Source of the DNA: Neodontobutis hainanensis
Taxonomy: Eukaryota; Chordata; Actinopteri; Gobiiformes; Odontobutidae
Direction of reading: 5' to 3'
NCBI GenBank assembly: GCA_024349245.1
Contig: JALDNG010000087.1
Location: 668,501 to 732,500 of the forward strand
Length of the DNA: 64,000 bases
The stretch's first letter is position 1; each line of letters starts with the position of its first letter. The position numbers and the translations under genes are program-made. The notes beneath the pieces are model-generated. The model worked only from the letters and a program-made list of their open reading frames with translations. It ran no database searches and was not told the DNA's origin. Shown here in pieces: positions 12,325-24,133 of this stretch.

Positions 12325-15129
12325 CTTTTTACAGCCTCGGCTCCTTTTCTCCTGGTTGAATGCTATAGGTTGATGACTCCAAATGTCTAACTTTTATGTG
12401 CTGCATGTGCCCAATAATTAAAAAGACTTTATCCCTGGGTTGTGAAAGAAAGTTGATAACCTGTTTTGACAGTCAAAAGAATCCAAACTAACATTTTTCA
12501 ACTCCAAACATCCGCATTTTTAAAGTGAACCTGGCAGGTCAAATCAAAATGCCCATACTTGCCAGCCCTAGTCCAGACAATGCACCCTTTTTTAGATTAA
12601 ATAATTAATAATATAATTAAATACCCTTCCAATTTTGGTGGCAACTCATTCATGTAAGAAAGAAATCAAATCGAACATAGAAATTATATCTGTGTTTTCA
12701 ATGATTTTTGTAAACTGTGCCTTTCCAACAATTAAAACCTGAGAAGGAGCACCAGGGCTTGTGTCAAATAAATATTAGGAGAACCGTTCATTTAAAAAGC
12801 TGTGACGTTGTTTGTCAATGAAGGCCTTCATCCTTTTCTCATGCAATACTCTATATCTATAATAAATATAATAATAAATAATGTTCTGCACTTGACTCTT
12901 TCTCATCATGCCCTTGTGCAGTTTCATTACTTCTCTGCAGCTTTTTCCCCTTTGTCTTTAAAAAAATGTCTGATTCCACTCCCCTCCTTTGCTAAACCAG
13001 ACTTTTTAGTGCATTATTCTGTTTTTTCTGACAAAAAACAGAACTAACTTTAGGGAAATCTCTCACGTCGTGTAACTGTCACTTTGGACAGATAAAAGGC
13101 ACCAGCGAGTGAGATGACATCTGATGCATCTGGAGACTGTATCCTGCGGGTGAAGCAATTGAATGTGTTCTCATTCAAACAACCGCCGAATAACTTTAGG
13201 AATTGAATCAATTTAATAAGCCAAATGAACGCTCTGATTTGTGCATATGTCTGTGTAATGTATGAAGTGAGTCGTCTTCAACTAGAACTCAATTACAAGA
13301 GGTGATGTGTGAAAAAAAAAGCCGTCTGCCGCCTTCTTCTTAGCGACGTGTACAAGATGGATTTGTGTCCCGCCGACAAACAAACAAAATGTCACAGGAA
13401 TGTTTGCTCTTCTTCTCCTCTGTGTCTCCCTGTCATCTCGTCTTTCCAAACTCCTCGTGCTCTTGGCCTACTTTCCTGGAAAAAAATAAAACACTCAACT
13501 AAAAATTGCATCCTTGTGACATGTAAGAAAGACGGTGATGTGCGCTTCCCCCGCTGGTGCTTTGACTGCGAGGAGGCCAGTGGGAGCCCGACATCAAGGA
13601 CCGCGGGACCAAAAGAGAGCAGGCAAATGTCTGACATGACGGGTTGGTTTTAATGGTGCCACGCGCCTGAAGGGCCTACTTTCATCATTAACACCTACGA
13701 CGCTATCACCACGGGCAGATCAGAGGACAGACGAAATCAAGTAACAGAATCACCAGACGGCTCTGAAGGTGAATCATACGAGGATAGAATCAAGGTCATT
13801 GTCTCATGTTTTTTTATTACAAAGATCTGCTTAACGAGGACTTGGTTAAATGAGCTGTATTAATAATCTACCCTGTATTGTCTTAAATTTTGTCTCCATA
13901 AGGGCAGGAAAGCACAACTTTTTTATATAAATCTGTAATGTCCTGAAAATAAAGAGTACAAAAGCCCTCCTTGTATGTGCCCCATTAACACAGAAGGGAA
14001 GCCAAAAGACAATTAATGTGAGCTTTAACATAGCGACCTGGTGAGGGAGCACAGGTAATGATTGCACTGTATACAGCAACTATAACAAGTTTATGGACTC
14101 TCCTGTACATAAGGAACATACTTTGAGTGTCATTTTCCTCTCACACTTTCTACTCCCCAGACACTTCCTCCAGCTTCTCTGAGATAATACCATTTAGATT
14201 GAGATTCCTTGACCAGTAAAAACACATTGAGTCTGCCTATATAAATCCTAGATAGCTGTTATGGACACATGAATTGCAATGTCAAACTAAAGCAAATGCT
14301 AACATTATGGCCAGGTCATGGCTGGGGTCAACACTTTTGATTTTAAGCTGGTATTTCTGTAGGCCTATGTAACACTTTAGCCAGCTGTAGCTACATTCTG
14401 AACTACTGACCAAAAAACACTATCACCACATGTTCTTATGCTACGTATTAATCTGCCTTCTCCTGTGGGGTTTTTAATGGGGTTTTTTATGGGAAGGCTC
14501 TAAATTAAACAGAACAATGCTCGTGTAAAGCCCAGGCTTCTTCTGAGGTTTTCAAATGTCATGTTTCAATCCTTTGAGTGCCATTGGCCTTTAAGTGAAC
14601 TGACCTTTTAAAGCTATTTGTGATGACCTATTTATAGCAAACTATTGGATTCAGAGTTGTTTTTTTTTTGTGTAGAAGTGTGGACTTGTGGATTGAAGAG
14701 GCATTTAGTTCATCTAAAAGCTCCTGTGTTTAGCTAGACCCGTGGTACGGCCTTAAGAATTGATGTATGCTAAAATGTAATCTGTCCCAAGAGCGGTACA
14801 TATGTATTTATCAGAGCTGTCAAGGTAATCGGTGATTCCCAAAATAGTTTTAGATATGAAGTAAAAATAAAAATAACAACATTATATTATGTGTCATTTA
14901 ACTGATGTTGACTTTAGCTGCTGGTACCTGCTATGACTGTGTGTTTGTAGAAGCTCTGTTAAAGTGTCCGGCCCGTGTCTGTGCTCCAGATTGTGTCATA
15001 TTGTCAGGGCAAGCGCTAGTGAAAATGATCTGCACACAAACATTTTCACTGTTTCTAGTATTTTGGTAATGTGTCCCATCTAAAAGTTCTCTTTGCTTGT
15101 TTCCCATTTAAACAGGAGGGAGTAGTCAG
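12325..15129. other. Gene-free stretch with one CNE-like block
   Basis: No supported gene. 13080-13270 is a candidate conserved element. The 13309-13653 frame (114 codons) and its opposite-strand partner have no family likeness. An unusually spaced pair of half-sites, AGGTCA and GGGTCA with a 6-bp gap, lies at 14313-14330. Confidence 0.45.
13080..13270. promoter_or_regulatory. Candidate conserved non-coding element
   Basis: Non-repetitive block with dense A/T-core sites: AGGAATTGAATCAATTTAAT, followed by GATTTGTGCATATGTCTG, whose GCATATG is octamer-like. It differs in texture from the AT-rich flanks. No reading frame supports a protein. Conservation untested. Confidence 0.25.
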
Positions 15130-15408
15130 TAGGGCTGCACAATTAATCGCAATTATTTCACAAAGAATGACTTGTATTGTAATAAAGAAATGGTCTTCTA
15201 TGTGACATTTACTTTTTGTCTTAAAATTATTGTCCAAACAGAGCATTGAATCAAACTGGAATATCCAAATAAAAAAGTCCTGGTTTTAGTCTTTAATATG
15301 GATTAAGCTTCTGCTTTGACAAGTGGAAGTTAGTCCAGCCCTGTAGCATTCAAATATTGCAGCTCATATCATTAACACATATTGCATGTATACTATTGTG
15401 CAGTCCCA
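15130..15408. mobile_element. hAT-type MITE with perfect 8-bp target-site duplication
   Basis: The ends TAGGGCTGCACAAT and (inverted) TGGGACTGCACAAT form terminal inverted repeats. The flanking 8 bp GTAGTCAG is duplicated exactly at 15122-15129 and 15409-15416. Length is 279 bp, non-coding inside. Both features are diagnostic of hAT transposition. The minus frame at 15055-15246 overlaps the left end and is not a gene. Confidence 0.88.
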
Positions 15409-18400
15409 GTAGTCAGTTTGTTTACATGCAGGGCTTACTCGGGCTACGCTCAAAACTCCATTAAGCTGGATTTCTGGATATTGATAAAAGCTTGGCCAGA
15501 AATAAACCAAAGAAATCAAAGCAGTGGGGCTCACGTTCATTGAGGTAATGTCTATATGTATTACATTGTAAGGATGACATTTAATAACTTATGCTTTCTG
15601 TTCTCTATTTTTAATAGTGTACTGTAACTCTTTGCACAATCACAACACCAGAAAGGCAAATAATGGTCATTTATGAAGAAACCCGTCCTGTATAGAGCCA
15701 TTGTCATCTGGAATAACACTCCTTTTGAAGTACATCAGCGTTTAAAAGTGTTATGTGTTAAAGTAGGTTCCTATGTGCTTTGATTAATGTAAATATAAAT
15801 CATGTTTGTATTTATCTCTGTACTATAACGGACTGAAACCAGATTTTATAGACACATAAATATTTAATTTTTTATCTACTGTGACGATTGAAATGTTGTT
15901 TTTGCTGTAATGTAACATTTTAGAATGGAACCCCAGGAAGACTAGCTGATTGCACAGGCTTTCAGCTAATGGGATCCACATAAGTAAACAAATAAATAAA
16001 TGCTCAATAACTGTTGCTAAACTGTTGGAAAACTCCACCCTGGATGTTTCATGTTTTTGTTGCTTTTGCCTGCCAAGAAGGGAAAGAACAAACCGTCACA
16101 TGATGTCCTAGGAGGCACACTTAGCCACTGACAATCCTCATCTTGTGTCCTTTCAGAATAAGGTACACTGTCAGACACACACCACATAAAAGCTTATATC
16201 TATTAACCAATGCCCCTCTGAACACGGTTAAATTGCAAGTGGTCTCTCTTCAGCTGTAATCCTCACCAATTCCGTAACATGAAGCCCAGTTTTCCAGGTT
16301 GACTCCCTTTTTTCAAGCCTCTCCGTATCTGCTAAAGAGAGCGATTACAGGTCGCGGGCCTAAGATGAGTCTTTCTTGCTGGCGTTTGACCAGTACTTGC
16401 ATCATCACATGTAGGAATTCAAGTGTCGAACAGAGCCTGGCTGTGAGATGTACACAGTATGGACGTGTCGTAATATGACAAAAAGCTCCGAGATAAGGCT
16501 GAATGAGTGTCAGATGTTTCACAAACAGATGAGAGGAGGCTCCCGACTCCTCCGTGTGTCCTTGGAAGAGACTCACCATTAGCTCATGCTTCACATATGA
16601 AAGGGATTAGGAAAGAACTGACACAATGAGAAATGTTGGGTCTATTTTGTTTTTTACTTTAAGTCCAAAGAGATCCAAGTCAAAAGTCAAAAAGTCCATG
16701 TTATGCAGTCTATGAGAGATTTTGTTGATGTTCTTTAGTGTTAGTGTTTTTTCAGCAGATATTTCATCTAAAGCTCCACAGTGGAAAATGTGTGCAGCTC
16801 CGTGATGTTTGTGCTTTTGCTTGATGTGGGAATTAATTATTTTTAAATTCACAGAATGCAGGACTTGGCCTACACAGACCAAAGTTCAGCTCGTCACTAG
16901 GGAAAATCAGGCCCAAAAGGTTCAAAAGTTTAACTATTAAAACAGTTTTTGTCAGGTTTAGAGAAAAGATTCTTAAAACAAACATCTTTTCTCAAAGCAT
17001 TTGGAGAGGTCCTTTGTTCAGTTTGGATTATTAACTGGGATAGACTGCTAATAAATAAAAGTTATTTTTTCTCTGTAACATAACCAAATATTCTTATAGT
17101 ATATAGCAGAAATAGTCAAATTGTGGAACCTTCTTCAAAAAAAACACAGTTATCAAATATCCTTAAATGTACATTTTGAAATGGAATCAGGTGCAAACCT
17201 TTCACTAACTCATAATTTAGAAAAATGGTGTTTATAGAATAAGTATAAGTAATGAGCATCACGATTGGACCACAACACATCAGACTTTTTCACAGCCAAT
17301 CATAACAACTTTCTCCTTTACTGCTTCATAAGTCATGGTGTAATGTTGCCAAGACCAGTCAATTAGTATTATTAGTTAGAGTTATTAGAGGAAAAATACG
17401 AGGCTCGAGGCAAGCTTTTCATTTCAGACCCTGCAGGTGCATTTATTCACCAACGTTTTGTTTTACAAATAGCACAAGATGAAAAACACGATTACTACAC
17501 CAGCAGCAATACCCTTCAATGGAAGTTAGAAATCTCATTGTATCTGGAAGCTAAAAGGTTCAGCAACAAATACAAACAACACACTATGATTTACCAAGAG
17601 CATTACACGCACATTAGCAACACAATAATAATATAAATTATATAATATAATAAAAAATTATTAATATAAACTTATTGCACATATGTTAGATCCAGCCAAA
17701 GTCTATTTGTGCCAATCCCAAGACTGGTAAAATGGAGAGGGTTGCGTCAGGAAGGGCAAAATGGGGTAAAATCTCTTTATCTGGTTTAGGTAGACTTGTG
17801 CAATATCCCAACACATTTTAACTGAATAACCTTGTGCCTGAGCTGTATACTGCTGAAGTGTTTAGATGTGTAGATAGAACCAAACACTGTCTTCAGTCAC
17901 AGAACAGTACTAATGGAGCTTTTCATGGCCTGTTAAAAAAACAAGATTTAATAAGTGATTACATCCCGACTGTATGGGAAGAAAAAAAACTGATTGAGTC
18001 TGAAGTTGATCTGAGTAAGAAGACGTGTCTTATCACAATAACAAAAACAAGCATATCACTGGAAACATCAGGAGTGTGGCACAATGGATTATCATGTCAA
18101 CCACAAATGATGTTTCGGTCATTGCTGAGGAATTACAAACTTGCCCAAGCTTTTTGCAGTATCTGGATTCAACCTTGGTTTTAAAAATGTCTTTAAAAGT
18201 TTTTCTTGCAATTTTTAGTGCAAGAAAAAGTTGGGCAAAATAACCAAAGGAATATACCTCATTAAGTACAATGTAACACACTATGTAACAAACTGTAATA
18301 ACATTTATAGTTTGTTTCACAAGGAGGAAGAGGTCCCCCTCCTAGACGCTTCCTCCACCGGACAAACACGGAGGCTTTCCAAGTGTGTCCTGGGTTCTCC

Positions 18401-21400
18401 CTGGGCTGCTTTCCTGTGGGACATGCCAAAAAACATCTCCCTAGACAAGTATCCAAAACTCCTCTTAATGAAGCACAACCTTCACATAATACACTGCAGT
18501 CCCTTCCTTTAACAATCAACATTTACATTCACAAGCTAAATTAAAGTCCTTATTTTATGCATTTAAAAGGTGACCAATAAAAAAATTTAAAAACACAATT
18601 TGAACATAACTGGTTAGCAGAATGAAACTTTGATTTGGGAGATTAATAGTCAATATACTGTATGTGGTGCACCTTATCACAATTGTGTTTGTGTTATTGG
18701 TTTGTAATTGTCAACCTTGACATACAATATCTTAGCTTGTGTGCAGTCGTGAATAATTATTTTATCAACCTGTCTGCACAACTGAACACATTAGCCTTTT
18801 CTCAACCTCCCCAACAAATAACAAACTCCCTTGCAATTCAATTAAGTAAGCATTTGATTACATGAACGCTGTTTGTGTCCTTTTATTAAACAGCTGCTGG
18901 TGGCGACTGATCCAACTCTGTAGGTGTTTTAGTCTTTCACACGGTTCTGTACGGTTCTCCAGTGAGCTTATGACATATCCGGAACACTTTGCAGCGCTAA
19001 AATGTTGTGAAAACCCAAGTCAAGGCAATAATGGCCTGGGTTAAAACACGTCATTTCACTTTTTACCAGCTAGACTTGACACACACAGGACAATAACCTC
19101 TGCTGCAGTGTGACTACATAATGCCTGCTTTATACAGTAGTGTGTGTAACTAGACACAGATCCCCCAGGACATATGACGAGGAGATGATATCTTGTGAAG
19201 TGTGCCCTTTAAAAATAGCAGGGTCGCTGTCAACATCACTCGGATCTGCATTTTCCGTTTTATGCGTACGCTCCGTGATCTACTGTCATGTGTGCACCTG
19301 ATATTTGGCAACGTTTCCAGACAATTTTTGGCTATTAAGGCCTGACATTACGCATGGCTGAGCTTACCGGGCTATTGTACACGACGTGTGTGTGCTAATA
19401 AATGTCCATGTGAGAGAAAGAGGAGTTGCTCCGGTAACTGATGTATATGATAATGTGAAATAGTGCCTAAGGCCGACAGACAGAGCGGGGGGGGGGCACA
19501 AAAGAGGAGCACGGAGAGACAAAGGAGCAACGGAAAACAAATAACAGCGGCCTTTACTTTACGCTCTGTGTAACAATGAAGATGGCACAAATGCACTGTA
19601 GGTTCAAAACACATGTGGGAGTTGACTTTTGTATTTTATACAAAGAAAAACAGCCACTTTTAAGAACTGCTAGTTTAACTTAAAGAATTATGCTTATGTA
19701 CTCAGAGTATAATTGGAAAGTGATCAAGAATATTTTTTTAATCAAAACTGAAGAAAAACTGAAACATTACTCAAAAGTTAATGTAAAGCTCAATGTTTTG
19801 ATTTGTCGAAAAACAATATATTTTCTTCTGCTTATTTGGGGCCAGGGAAGAGCGGAGATGCCCAGACTTCCCTCTCCCCGGACACCACTATCAGCTCCTC
19901 CAGAGGAGCAATAAGTTTGTTCCTAGGTCAACCTTAACAAATTTGCCCATTTACTTTTTGTGAAATGACATGACACGTGTGGATGTAGCTGTAAATGCAC
20001 ACAGTTAAGACTAGTGTGTATGAGATGGCGCATTTGTCTTCACTGATGCACTGGTGCATTAGCCACGTGTAAACATATGCACTGGACAAAACATAAAACA
20101 ACAAAGCAACAGTAAAAGAGTTACAACGACCGTAGGTTAGAGAAGGAACATCGACCATGGTATAAATCGCCAACCTTACAACTCCTTCACCATCAGTGAC
20201 AGATGCATGGACTCTCACCTCCATCCTCCTCTCAGTTTAAGAAACAAATATGCAAAAATTTGGAGCCAACACAAACACCAAAGACCTCTCTGAAATTTCT
20301 CAGACTACTAGACCATGAAACAAACAGATGGTCCTTTGAATAAAGTCAAACACATATAAGCTTGATTAAAAGCTTTCTGAGAACAGGATTCAAGTCAAAT
20401 CTGGGTCACTGACAACATTTTACAAAACCACAGTGCTTGACAATGCACTAAAGTACACTGAAGACAATTACACCACACTAGAACTAAACAATTGAATATT
20501 ACATTGCTCTCAACCTGGTGTTTTAAATGACATGAAAAACCAACACAAAATAATGACCCAAGACCATGGATCAAGAATACATCAGAAGAAACAGCAGTAA
20601 GTCTGAGTTCACCACCAAACAAAGAGAAAGGTGTAGAAGTGTGAGTTTAATTCTGCTTGTGTGAAGGAGGGCAGGAAGAGGGCACCCACCAATGAGGATA
20701 AATATAAATACCTTACTTTTCAGATTGATTTAAAGATAGACTGGAGGATTTAAGCTTTCAATTCAATCGTGTTATTGTGTTGTAGAAATAAATAAACTAC
20801 ACGAACAGTACAAAAGTAATCTATTTTGTGAAAAGACTACAACACAGTCTATCTGAATGCATGGTGATAGTATTGTGTATTATGAAATTCATACAGGTCG
20901 AAGAAACCCTTTGAAGTGACTTATTTATTCTAACTATTCTTATTTAAACCATCTGATTACACCAGTCATTGTTTTTGCAGTGGTCACATTGTTGATCAGA
21001 TTAAATATCTTTGATGTTGTTTTGTCTGATGTGTAGTTTTTGATTGACAGTTGTGACGGACAGCTCATTAACTGAAGGGAGGCACAAAATGTCTGACCAC
21101 GCCACGCTATATATGAGAACAGATCTGTTAGCTAGGTTTTCGTTAGTATTGATTTAGTTTGGCATCTGTGATATAAACAGATGTATCAGTGTATTTTGTG
21201 CGTTATATGTTCTGTGAGCTGACCATCCTTTGCTGTGCTAAATATAATATTTGTGTTGAAGTGTGGGGTTGTGAGTTTGAAAGGAAAACAGACAGTTCTT
21301 TGGAATGTCCTGGCTGTAAACAGAAAGAAGCAGACCATTTGTCAGGCAGAGATGACACATGTTGCAACAGCCACATTTAGTGTGTTCCAGCATCAACTAC

Positions 21401-21860
21401 AATACACTCTTATTTGTCCACAGTAGCATATGTTTGAGTATAATTGAAGGCATTTAGGACAATGCAATGGCTTTATAAATGAGTTTGACCATCAGTTGAC
21501 TGGGTTTACATTTTCTCTGTGGCTAAAGACTTGTTGAAAGCAATTCTTCAGCTACATTTGATGTCCAATGAAAGTAATGGATGTGAAGGGAGTATACACA
21601 GACAGGAATCACCATACTGAGAATTTATATGACCTGCCACCATTAAACCTGAAGATAACAGCGTACAAATGTGTGTGAGACGGCCTCTCCGCCCGCCGCT
21701 GGTCTGTTTCCCCTCCTCCGCCTCTCCCACCTGTCTGTCTCTTATTGCTGCTGTCTTTCATCACTCCTTCAGCTCTGTGGCCTAAAACCTATCAGAGGGT
21801 AAATCAGTGGAGAGACATCTCTGTGTGTCTTTAGACGTGTGTGTTCTAACAGCACATCGG
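15409..21860. other. Gene-free stretch
   Basis: No exon or RNA gene recognised. AT-rich low-complexity sequence at 17620-17670. A relic similar to the MITE at 12217 lies near 18258-18300. A complex block at about 19180-19400 could be constrained. A run of ten G lies near 19487. Many small frames (for example 17834-18512) show no domains. Confidence 0.45.
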
Positions 21861-21879
21861 AGTGAGAAATAAAATTAGC

Positions 21880-21965
21880 GTGTATCCATCTCATTACAGG
21901 CAGATTTTACGACTGTGTGCTTTTAATGCCTGGCTCTCATCTCCGTGTTTCATATATCAAAAAGT
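21880..21965. promoter_or_regulatory. Candidate regulatory element with posterior-HOX-type site
   Basis: Complex block with CTCATTACAGGCAG and TTTTACGACTGTGTGC. TTTTACGA is the core preferred by posterior HOX (Abd-B class) proteins. It lies inside a 191-codon plus frame (21862-22437) that resembles no family I know and which I take as chance. Function is conjecture from the motif and the HoxD-flank context. Confidence 0.2.
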
Positions 21966-22744
21966 CCAAGTGTCTGGTGTGTTCATGTGTGTGTGTTTCT
22001 TGGAGGATGCTAACCAGTGGATGCTAAATAATGCAGCTCGCTGCCGAATGCCTCTCCTCCCCAACAACATCCTGATTAGTGATTCGGGGTTTGAAAATGT
22101 TAATGTTTTTAACACAGTCACTATTCATTGGCATCAAACTGCAGCACAAAGCAGGAAAGAAAAAAACTATTGCATGGACACAAGCTGCACATTTATGCCA
22201 AAACATGAACAAGGGTACAAGGCACATACAGGTAAGCAAGGTCAAAAGAATGAAACAGCAGGCTTTTGTTTTGTATTTGTAGACAGAAGCAGTGCATTAA
22301 TGTTACCTGAGTTTGAGCAAACATGTCTCTGGCATCTACACTCTGTGTTTCTCAAACTGAACTGTTATAATTTGTTGTATTTGTTAGAAATATTAATCCT
22401 GTCCAGTCTTAGCTATATGGCCAACCTTACATTGTAGAGAGTTTTTTAGCCTAGTAACTGGTCTAGCTACAAATGTAGAATAAAATGCAAGGACACTTTT
22501 ACGAGCACTGTATTTTATTTGATTATTGTTGAACCCGGGACGGAACGAGAATCATACCACACACAAAAAAGCCATGTTTTTGTGTCTGATTAGGTTATTT
22601 GGATGTAAATATGACTTCAAGTGGTTGTTGGGGGTTAGTCCAGGAAATTAAATTCAGGAACACTTGCGCAATAATGTTGGTTTTTAAATAAAAAACAGAT
22701 TTTTTTTTTAAAGCTTTGCCTGTTTAGTGTTTGGGGCTCTTTGG

Positions 22745-22930
22745 CAGGGGTCAAGTGGTCGCTCTGAAACCTGAAGGTTGGCTGTTTGATTCCCGCTCTC
22801 CCCACAGTTCATACTGTCGTTGAGTACTTATGTCTGTGGTTACAGATGTAGCTTACCACCACCAGTGTGTGACTGTGGAGTGAATAATTAACGTGAGCGT
22901 TTGAGTCTCTCAGGAGCGGAAAAAAGTGTG
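22745..22930 (+). mobile_element. Decayed tRNA-derived SINE copy
   Basis: Shares CTCTCCCCACAGTTCATACT with the clearer SINE at 50505-50716 (there on the opposite strand), and keeps a degraded tRNA-like head (GTTTGATTCCCGCTCTCC). Ends are eroded, with no target-site duplication seen. Confidence 0.65.
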
Positions 22931-24060
22931 TTATAAATTGAATTTATTTTTAGGCCATGAGGGCCTATCGCCCTATATATTAATATATAATAAGATATTT
23001 ATTATTATTATTTGTTGACGGTTAGAATGTGCCTTTCTTTATACAATTAGTTTAAGGTCCCACATCAGTCTGGAGGATTTGTTGTTATTTTGGATCACTT
23101 TGTTTCTTGGTTATTTGAACAAGGAGAGGTAAAAGAGGTGAAAAGGGAATCAAGAAATAATACCCACACAACAAAGCAATAATTATACATCTAGAAAACC
23201 AGGCCACAATATGAGAAAAGAAAGTGCCTTCTTGGGTTATGTGGTTATAAATATGATTCAAAGGGCCACGTCTATGTTTATGTGAAAAGTATTTATTGCT
23301 CTTACTCTTGTCAACACGCTGCAGTCAGAGCAGGAGATGTTCACTCCGCTGCAACTAGTCAGCATCATTTTCTCACGTCGCCATTGACATTTTTTTCTCT
23401 CTTTTAAGTCCATTTAGAATGTTAATGTAGATTAAACACAAAAAAACTAAATGTTCAAGTTTTACTGTAACTTGTTGTAGGCTCCTAAGTGGACCACTAT
23501 AAAGTTAAAAACCAAACCAGAAAATAAAACTTAAGTAATACCGCCAGAGTCTGCTTTGGGTCGCTTTCGTCAGTCTCAAGTTCAGATAAAGGAGGAGGAT
23601 TGGAAATGTGACAGTAAAAAAAATGTAATAAAAGAAACAAAACAAGAATTGACAGAAGAAAGTGCATTTGTAGTTTGAAATATATTTATTTAATTAATTA
23701 ATACATTTTTGTCTCTCCCAAGATGTCCTCTTTTAGAGCGTCCATTTTAATTACATGCCCAAGGTCAATTATGCAAATTAGGTTGTGTCTTACAGCAACT
23801 TCTAGCCGCCACTAGGACAGACAATAGCTACTTTCCTTCCTGGCACATTTACTCCTTTAGGACCTGCACGAGTATTTTTATGAATATGTATGAGGATACT
23901 TACATCTCCATTTTGTCTGTCCACGTCTCTATTGCATCTGGAGTTTTGAAATGTCTCCACTTTTGGAGGCATTTTAAAAAGTTTCCGTTGTGCGGCCTGA
24001 AAACGTGTAGCCAGGACCTAAATCAAGTAATATCACATTTGCTGAGGTGGAAACATTACA
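22931..24060. other. Gene-free stretch with octamer-containing block
   Basis: No supported gene. 23690-23790 is listed separately. The sequence at 23290-23420 is complex and could be regulatory, without a distinctive motif. Confidence 0.45.
23690..23790. promoter_or_regulatory. Candidate regulatory block with exact POU octamer
   Basis: ATGCAAAT, the exact POU/OCT octamer, at 23770-23777, preceded by homeodomain cores (TTTAATTAATTAAT, TTTTAATTACATG) and an AGGTCA half-site at 23761-23766. Binding-site density is the only evidence. Confidence 0.25.
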
Positions 24061-24133
24061 GGGCTTGACCGGGATTTGAATCCGGGACATCCTGAATCAG
24101 AAGCGAGAATCGTAACCTCTAGACCAACAAGCT
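24061..24133 (-). pseudogene. tRNA-Pro-like pseudogene
   Basis: The 73 bases on the minus strand follow vertebrate tRNA-Pro closely in the D arm (TTGGTCTAGAGG) and first anticodon half (GATTCTCGCTT), with a B box GGATTCAAATCC and a 3' end pairing with the 5' end. The anticodon stem pairs at only three of five positions, the loop would read CTG rather than a proline anticodon, and the acceptor has mismatches at positions 1-72 and 7-66. This looks like a decayed tRNA gene or the head of a tRNA-derived SINE, not a working tRNA. Confidence 0.65.

Noticed and set aside
14313..14330. AGGTCA and GGGTCA in direct repeat with a 6-bp spacer
   Set aside because: DR6 is not a standard retinoid arrangement; kept only as a note in the region entry.
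21862..22437. 191-codon plus-strand frame, the longest outside the microsatellite
   Set aside because: No domain or family likeness, no exon structure, mixed composition, and low-complexity tail. Likely chance.
24061..24133. Functional tRNA gene
   Set aside because: The anticodon stem pairs at only three of five positions and the acceptor has two mismatches; listed as a pseudogene.
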